DNA from: Acidobacteriaceae bacterium
Lineage (GTDB): Bacteria > Acidobacteriota > Terriglobia > Terriglobales > Acidobacteriaceae
Direction of reading: 5' to 3'
Length of the DNA: 64,000 nt
Assembly: GCA_003134855.1 (NCBI GenBank)
Contig: PLCS01000009.1
Coordinates: 18,327 to 82,326, forward strand
The notes under the pieces are model-generated. The model did not search any database. It was not told the origin of the DNA and saw only the letters and a list, made by a program, of their open reading frames with translations. Shown in pieces: positions 59,980 to 64,000 of the stretch. The translations under genes and the position numbers were made by a program. Position 1 is the stretch's first letter; each line of letters begins with the position of its first letter.

Positions 59980-60693
59980 TTGCGCACGAGCGGCTTTAAG
60001 AACACTCTTTTGAAGGCTTTGGACGGGGACGTAATTGAGCGGCTTCGTTTGCAGCCGGTGAAATTCGAGCTAAAACATGAAATCGAAAACCCCGGCAACC
60101 CGATCGACCGCCTCTACTTTCTCGAAGAGGGGATGGCGTCGATGACGACAACATTCAAGGATGGGTCCCAGGTCGAAGTAGGGATGTTCGGTTATGAGTC
60201 GGTCATCGGCGTCTCAGCTCTCATGGGAACAAAAAAGAGCCTGAATCGCGTCTACACCCAGATTGCCGGTCATGGCTATAGCTGCCAGGTGGAGGACGCG
60301 AAAAGAGAGTTCCGCCTTGGAGGCGCCTTTCAGTTTCTAGCTCTGCGCTATGTTCAGGCGCAACTCGTTCAGGCAATGCAATCCGCTGGATGCAATGCGA
60401 AGCACAGCTTTGAACAGCGGCTCGCCCGCTGGCTGCTCCTCTGCGCGGACCGCGCGCACGTCGACACGTTCAAGATTTCACATGAGTTTCTCGCGGATAT
60501 GCTGGGGGGGCGCCGTCCCACGATTTCCACGACAGCCGGTATTCTGAAGCGAAAAGGACTTATCGAATACACCCGCGGAGAAATCCATATTCTCGATGTC
60601 CCTGGGCTCACGAAGGCCTCTTGCGAGTGCTATCTGATTATCAAGGATTACCTTGACAATTACACAAAGTTCGATTCCACAATTACTTCCTAG
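59980..60693 (+). CDS. Crp/Fnr-family transcription regulator (second)
   Basis: 237 residues from TTG 59980 with GAGGA four bases upstream (the frame continues to a TTG at 59932). Sensor domain with YFLEEGMASMTTTFKDGSQV, then QSAGCNAKHSFEQRLARWLL typical of a subgroup common in soil bacteria, and HTH SHEFLADMLGGRRPTISTTA. It differs from its divergent neighbour and is AT-richer than the genes to either side. Confidence 0.85.
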   Translation: MRTSGFKNTLLKALDGDVIERLRLQPVKFELKHEIENPGNPIDRLYFLEEGMASMTTTFKDGSQVEVGMFGYESVIGVSALMGTKKSLNRVYTQIAGHGYSCQVEDAKREFRLGGAFQFLALRYVQAQLVQAMQSAGCNAKHSFEQRLARWLLLCADRAHVDTFKISHEFLADMLGGRRPTISTTAGILKRKGLIEYTRGEIHILDVPGLTKASCECYLIIKDYLDNYTKFDSTITS

Positions 60694-60715
60694 CCGCATC
60701 ACTGCCCACAACCGG
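60693..60715 (+). repeat. 23-base direct repeat right of the Crp/Fnr pair
   Basis: GCCGCATCACTGCCCACAACCGG, copy of 58895-58917. It begins at the last base of the stop codon of the second Crp/Fnr gene. Confidence 0.75.
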
Positions 60716-60729
60716 CCGCATCGGCGAGA

Positions 60730-62121
60730 ATGATACTCGTGGCGAAGCGGCTCTTCAGGGCGGGAATTGTGTTGGGTCTGGCGGCGACGCTGGGCGCGCC
60801 TTGGCCGGCACTGGCGCAGGAGAGCCTGGCGAACGCGCCGGAGCCGACCCGTGCGGTCAAGGCTCCCGTGCTGCCCGGCGGGCTTCCCGAGAAGCCCTCG
60901 CAGCCGCCCGCCTTCACAGTAGCCGTCGAGGCGCTGGGCTTTTCCGCGCCGGGGCCTCTCTACCTGGGCCAGCGCGCGAGCTTTGTTTCGCTCGACTTCC
61001 TCGATGAAAACCGGCTGCTTTTCACCTTCCGCGTGCCGGGACTGATCCGCCGCGAGGCGGGGGAGAATGACGCGAGAGAGATTCGCGCCGTGGTGCTGAC
61101 TCTGCCGGTCGGTACGGTCGAGGCCGAGGCTCTGTGGACCGTGCATGACCGGGCGCGCTACCTGTGGATGCTCAGCGACGGCCACTTCCTGCTGCGCGAC
61201 CGGGAGAATCTTGAACTGGGCGATGCCACGCTGGTGCTGAAGCCCTACCTGCACTTTCCGGGACCGCTGCTCTGGCTGGAGATGGACCCGGCGCAGAAGT
61301 TTTTGGTGACCGACTCGCGCGAGCCGGCGGCAGCGGCCGGCAAGCCCGGCGAAGTGCCCACACCGGAGACCGCCAAAGCCATCATCGACGTCGATGGGCA
61401 GAAGCCGGACGGCCACCCCAGCGACCTAGGCCTGTCGCAGGGGATCCCGGTGCGCGACGCCGATCTGGCGGTGCGCATCCTGCGACGCGACTCCGGCCAG
61501 GTGATGCTGGTCAGCCGCAGTTCCTCCACCGTGCATCTGCCCATCAACTCCGACGGCTACCTGGAGAGCCAGCGCGCGCGCGGCGACGCGTGGCTGCTGA
61601 ATCTGAACTTCTTCAGCGGCGGCAGCAGGATTCTGGGCCAGGTGGATTCGACCTGCTCGCCGCTCTTTGATTTTCTTTCGCAGCGGGAGGTGCTGGTGAC
61701 CACCTGCTCCCCCACCGGCGCGGGCAAAATGTTGGCGATGGGGACCGATGGCCGTCGCCTGTGGGAGGCGCTGACGCCGGATGCGACCATCTGGCCGCTG
61801 GTGGTCAGAGCGCCAGACGGCTCGCGGCTGGCGCGGGAGGTTCTGGCGGTCAGCCACCCGGTCATCGCCGGCGCGTCCCTCAGTCCAGAGGAGATCAAAG
61901 GGCAACGTGTCGAGGTTCTGGACGCGGCGGACGGCAAGGTGGCGCTGGAGACGGCGGCCAGCCCGGTTCTGGATGGAGGCGGGAATGTGGCCATCTCACC
62001 CTCCGGCCGGCGCGTGGCCGTGCTTGTAGGCGGCGGCCTTCAGGTCTTCGAACTGCCCCCGCCTCCGCCGCTTCCCGCTCCGGCGATCCTCGCCCCCACC
62101 GCTCGCCAGCCGGGCCGCTGA
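60730..62121 (+). CDS. Secreted hypothetical protein, probably beta-propeller-like
   Basis: 463 residues with a signal peptide (RAGIVLGLAATLGAPWPALA). Repeated short strands such as SLDFLDENRLLFTFRVPGL, WMLSDGHFLLRDRENLEL and GNVAISPSGRRVAVLVGGGL resemble WD40/PQQ-type blades, and the C-terminus is Pro-rich. No catalytic residues are recognised. It precedes a PP2C phosphatase gene by 59 bases on the same strand. Confidence 0.7.
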   Translation: MILVAKRLFRAGIVLGLAATLGAPWPALAQESLANAPEPTRAVKAPVLPGGLPEKPSQPPAFTVAVEALGFSAPGPLYLGQRASFVSLDFLDENRLLFTFRVPGLIRREAGENDAREIRAVVLTLPVGTVEAEALWTVHDRARYLWMLSDGHFLLRDRENLELGDATLVLKPYLHFPGPLLWLEMDPAQKFLVTDSREPAAAAGKPGEVPTPETAKAIIDVDGQKPDGHPSDLGLSQGIPVRDADLAVRILRRDSGQVMLVSRSSSTVHLPINSDGYLESQRARGDAWLLNLNFFSGGSRILGQVDSTCSPLFDFLSQREVLVTTCSPTGAGKMLAMGTDGRRLWEALTPDATIWPLVVRAPDGSRLAREVLAVSHPVIAGASLSPEEIKGQRVEVLDAADGKVALETAASPVLDGGGNVAISPSGRRVAVLVGGGLQVFELPPPPPLPAPAILAPTARQPGR

Positions 62122-62180
62122 GCGGGATTAAGTCTGCGTCCGGCTGCAAACCGTGTAAACTGAACTGCGGGAGAGTATTC

Positions 62181-62990
62181 TTGTCCACCGATCTTGTACG
62201 CTACGCGGCTGCCGCGGTTTCCGATGTCGGCAGCAAACGCGCCTCCAATGAAGATGCATTCGGGCTTTCCGCCGAGTACGGAGTCTATGTTGTCTGTGAC
62301 GGCATGGGCGGCGCCGCGGCTGGCGAGATCGCCAGCTCCATGGCTGTTGACGAAGTGCTGCGCCGGCTCAGTGCCCGCGCCGAGCCGGGGGCCGAGGCCG
62401 TACCGCTCGAAGATGTGATCGACGATGCCATCCGCGCCGCCAACGAGTCCATCCATTCCCGCGCCATGAAAGACCTCCAGCTCAGCGGCATGGGAACCAC
62501 GCTGGTGGGCCTGGTGACCGAAGGGCGGCGCGTGCTGGTCTTCAACGTCGGCGACAGCCGCTGTTACCTGATGCGCACTCTGAGCCCGGAGCCGAGCAGC
62601 CCGGAGCAAAGTGGACAAGAGCCGAGCACTCCCGGTCAGAGAACATTGGTACAGATCAGCCTCGATCACTCGCTGGTGGAGGAGCAGGTGCGGATGGGCC
62701 GCATGACCCACGAGGAGGCGCTGCACTCCAACTACCGCAACGTGATCACCCGCGCGCTGGGCACCCAGCCGTCGGTCGAGCCGGATATCTTCGAGTTGGA
62801 AGCCGCGCCCGGCGACATCTTCCTGCTCTGCTCGGACGGGTTGACGGGCGAAGTCAGCGACGAGCAGATTGAATCCATGCTCGTGGCCGATCTGCCTCTC
62901 GAAGAACACTGCGTCCGCCTGGTGGACGCCGCCAACCAGGCCGGCGGCCACGACAACATCACCTGCCTGCTGGTGCGCGTCGAGGGCTAG
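62181..62990 (+). CDS. PP2C-family protein serine/threonine phosphatase
   Basis: 269 residues from TTG 62181 (GGGAGAG seven bases upstream). Metal-dependent phosphatase, cytoplasmic. Conserved residues: E24-D25 in SNEDAFG, D40-G41 in VCDGMGGAAAGE, SGMGTTL, NVGDSRCYLMR, LLCSDGLTGEV and GGHDNITCLLV. Between NVGDSRCYL and ISLDHS lies a ~25-residue Ser/Pro/Gln-rich insert (EPSSPEQSGQEPSTPGQ). The family controls Hanks-type kinases, but none is in the window. Confidence 0.92.
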   Translation: MSTDLVRYAAAAVSDVGSKRASNEDAFGLSAEYGVYVVCDGMGGAAAGEIASSMAVDEVLRRLSARAEPGAEAVPLEDVIDDAIRAANESIHSRAMKDLQLSGMGTTLVGLVTEGRRVLVFNVGDSRCYLMRTLSPEPSSPEQSGQEPSTPGQRTLVQISLDHSLVEEQVRMGRMTHEEALHSNYRNVITRALGTQPSVEPDIFELEAAPGDIFLLCSDGLTGEVSDEQIESMLVADLPLEEHCVRLVDAANQAGGHDNITCLLVRVEG

Positions 62991-63055
62991 CGGCGGGCGC
63001 TGGCGGATTCCTCTCTGGCAACGGAAGGAAGACGCAAATTCTGTGCGCCCAGAGA

Positions 63056-63084
63056 ACAGAAAGGATTCTATGCATCCTTTCTGT
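63056..63084. promoter_or_regulatory. 11-base inverted repeat before the HTH gene
   Basis: ACAGAAAGGAT-TCTATGC-ATCCTTTCTGT is perfect over 11 bases per arm, ending 17 bases before the next start codon. Either an operator for the HTH protein (autoregulation) or an RNA hairpin near the ribosome binding site. Confidence 0.55.
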
Positions 63085-63101
63085 GATTTAGAGGGTCGAA
63101 G

Positions 63102-63479
63102 ATGAACACGAGTAAAGTCAGAATCGCGACGGGCTCTGCCGAGGAGTTTTTCGACCGTGTGCGAAGCCACGCCGCAAAGCTCGATCGCGGCCAAGCCATC
63201 GCGCCGACGATCTCCATCACATTTGAAGATCCATTGGAACTGCTGAATGTGCTTACCGCCGAACGGGTTCGCCTGTTGCGGCGGGCCAAGTCCGGTTCGC
63301 AGCCCATTACTGAGTTGGCTACAGGACTCAAACGGGATCTGCGGGCAGTCAGCCGCGATGTGGTGCGCCTGGAGAAGGCCGGACTGCTGCGTACCAGCTA
63401 TCGCGTCAATCCAGGGCACGGCAGATACAAAGTCGTTGAGCCGGTCGCAAGGGAGTACAACCTTACAGCCAATTTGTAA
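63102..63479 (+). CDS. Winged-helix DNA-binding protein of the HVO_A0114 type
   Basis: 125 residues. The string LLNVLTAERVRLLRRAKSGS, then ITELATGLKRDLRAVSRDVVR and LEKAGLLRTS, is the MarR-like winged helix of this small regulator family, which often acts as an antitoxin or autorepressor. No toxin gene is upstream. AGAGGGTCGAAG is the ribosome binding region. It is followed 52 bases later by an AlbA_2 gene. Confidence 0.75.
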   Translation: MNTSKVRIATGSAEEFFDRVRSHAAKLDRGQAIAPTISITFEDPLELLNVLTAERVRLLRRAKSGSQPITELATGLKRDLRAVSRDVVRLEKAGLLRTSYRVNPGHGRYKVVEPVAREYNLTANL

Positions 63480-63531
63480 GCGCACAAGATAGGCCCATAA
63501 CCGCCAAGCCTTTGTCGATCTTGGAGACTCT

Positions 63532-64000
63532 ATGCACAGCTTTAGTCCCTTTCAAAAGCCATTTGATGAAATCGCTACCGCCGACCTTGGAGTACTGAAA
63601 ATAACCGTCGAAGGGTGGTACATGGAGTACAAACAATCTCAGTCGGGTACGTCTACAATCGCGAAATCCATCAGCGCTTTTGCAAATACGTACGGAGGAT
63701 GGCTCTTTTATGGTATTGAAGAAGACAAGGAAGGTAAGCGCACAGCCGGTGCCTTTCCTGGCATTCCAATCTCAGAGGTTCCACAATACGAAGAATGGAT
63801 AACGCAAGCTGATGCCTTACATGTGAGTCCACCCGCTTTTTTCGAACATCGTGTCCTAAACGGTCCGGAACCTGCAATTGGTCTCCCCGTGAACCGTGCA
63901 GTGATTATGATTCATGTCCCTGTTGGAAATGATGCTCCGTACATCCATTCAACCGGGAGAATCTATCGTCGTATTGCAGATTCCTCCGATCCTACACATG
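63532..64000 (+). CDS. AlbA_2/Schlafen-type putative DNA-binding protein, cut by the window end
   Basis: Open frame from ATG 63532 to the end of the window (156 codons). EYKQSQSGTSTIAKSISAFA followed by NTYGGWLFYGIEEDKEGKR and GRIYRRIADSS is the AlbA_2 (Schlafen AAA_4) domain, thought to bind nucleic acid and linked to regulation and defence. The C-terminal part is outside. Less GC-rich than the phosphatase gene. Confidence 0.85.
   Translation, partial: MHSFSPFQKPFDEIATADLGVLKITVEGWYMEYKQSQSGTSTIAKSISAFANTYGGWLFYGIEEDKEGKRTAGAFPGIPISEVPQYEEWITQADALHVSPPAFFEHRVLNGPEPAIGLPVNRAVIMIHVPVGNDAPYIHSTGRIYRRIADSSDPTH

Overview
The window looks like chromosomal DNA of a GC-rich Gram-negative heterotroph, most likely an acidobacterium of the Terriglobia type. 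That assignment is inference from gene style, from LptE and other outer-membrane components, from the many palindromic intergenic repeats, and from a TonB-C-domain secreted protein, an alginate-export-type porin and a GH3 glucosidase. No rRNA is present to confirm it. Most genes are housekeeping or secondary metabolism, with repeat-rich accessory patches between them.

Layout. 0-10 kb: a tetrahaem cytochrome, a serine hydrolase, a MmyA-like HTH protein, a DUF885 protein and a large secreted protein of unknown family; two nested pairs of inverted repeats (771-875 / 9702-9805 and 2776-2975 / 9430-9603) bracket this block. 10-18 kb: proC, an acyltransferase, and phosphoketolase (xfp) plus acetate kinase (ackA), which together form a phosphoketolase/acetyl-phosphate route. 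Two AT-richer genes of the Nmad2 and Nmad3 families sit between xfp and ackA, and a truncated SLOG-like gene follows ackA. 18-25 kb: an NAD-binding reductase and an acyl-CoA ligase, facing a four-gene operon of MacB/FtsX-type permease, LolD-type ATPase, LolA-like protein and alpha/beta hydrolase. 25-34 kb: a second MmyA-like protein, a di-haem cytochrome, a GH3 beta-glucosidase with a PA14 insert, and a secreted amidase. 34.6-45.8 kb: sthA and a complete assimilatory sulfate-reduction locus (cysG and sulfite reductase on one strand; porin, tRNA-Cys, cysD, cysN, cysH and a TauE exporter on the other). 45.8-64 kb: aminotransferase, ACT protein and PaaK, a VapBC pair, a TonB-C protein, class I fumarase, aroK, two DMT transporters, a methyltransferase, lptE, holA, a divergent Crp/Fnr pair, a PP2C phosphatase, and at the right edge an HTH regulator followed by an AlbA_2-type protein.

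The most striking feature is the sulfur locus. Three transcripts (sulfite reductase-cysG, porin, and cysD-cysN-cysH) each appear to start with a very short ORF rich in cysteine codons, placed at or just after a recognisable sigma70-type promoter: MQGQLCCRRCTLLRARR, MKTFLIKIACCCCLR and a 22-residue peptide containing CCR. The sulfite reductase leader also holds a textbook intrinsic terminator between the small ORF and the gene. A tRNA-Cys(GCA) gene lies in the middle of the locus. Together this suggests cysteine-tRNA-dependent attenuation of sulfate assimilation, read by ribosomes on leaderless peptides. In the pathway itself, CysD/CysN make APS, CysH has the iron-sulfur cysteines of an APS reductase, and CysN carries a C-terminal domain resembling an APS kinase that has lost its P-loop, which fits a route that skips PAPS.

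The intergenic DNA carries several repeat families: heptameric tandem repeats of the TGAYCCC and CTGASAA types, a 9-mer array, palindromes ending in GGGGCACC or GGNCACCC, a three-palindrome unit, and a ~140-base direct repeat. One heptamer array appears to have truncated a gene and another encodes the tail of an HTH protein.
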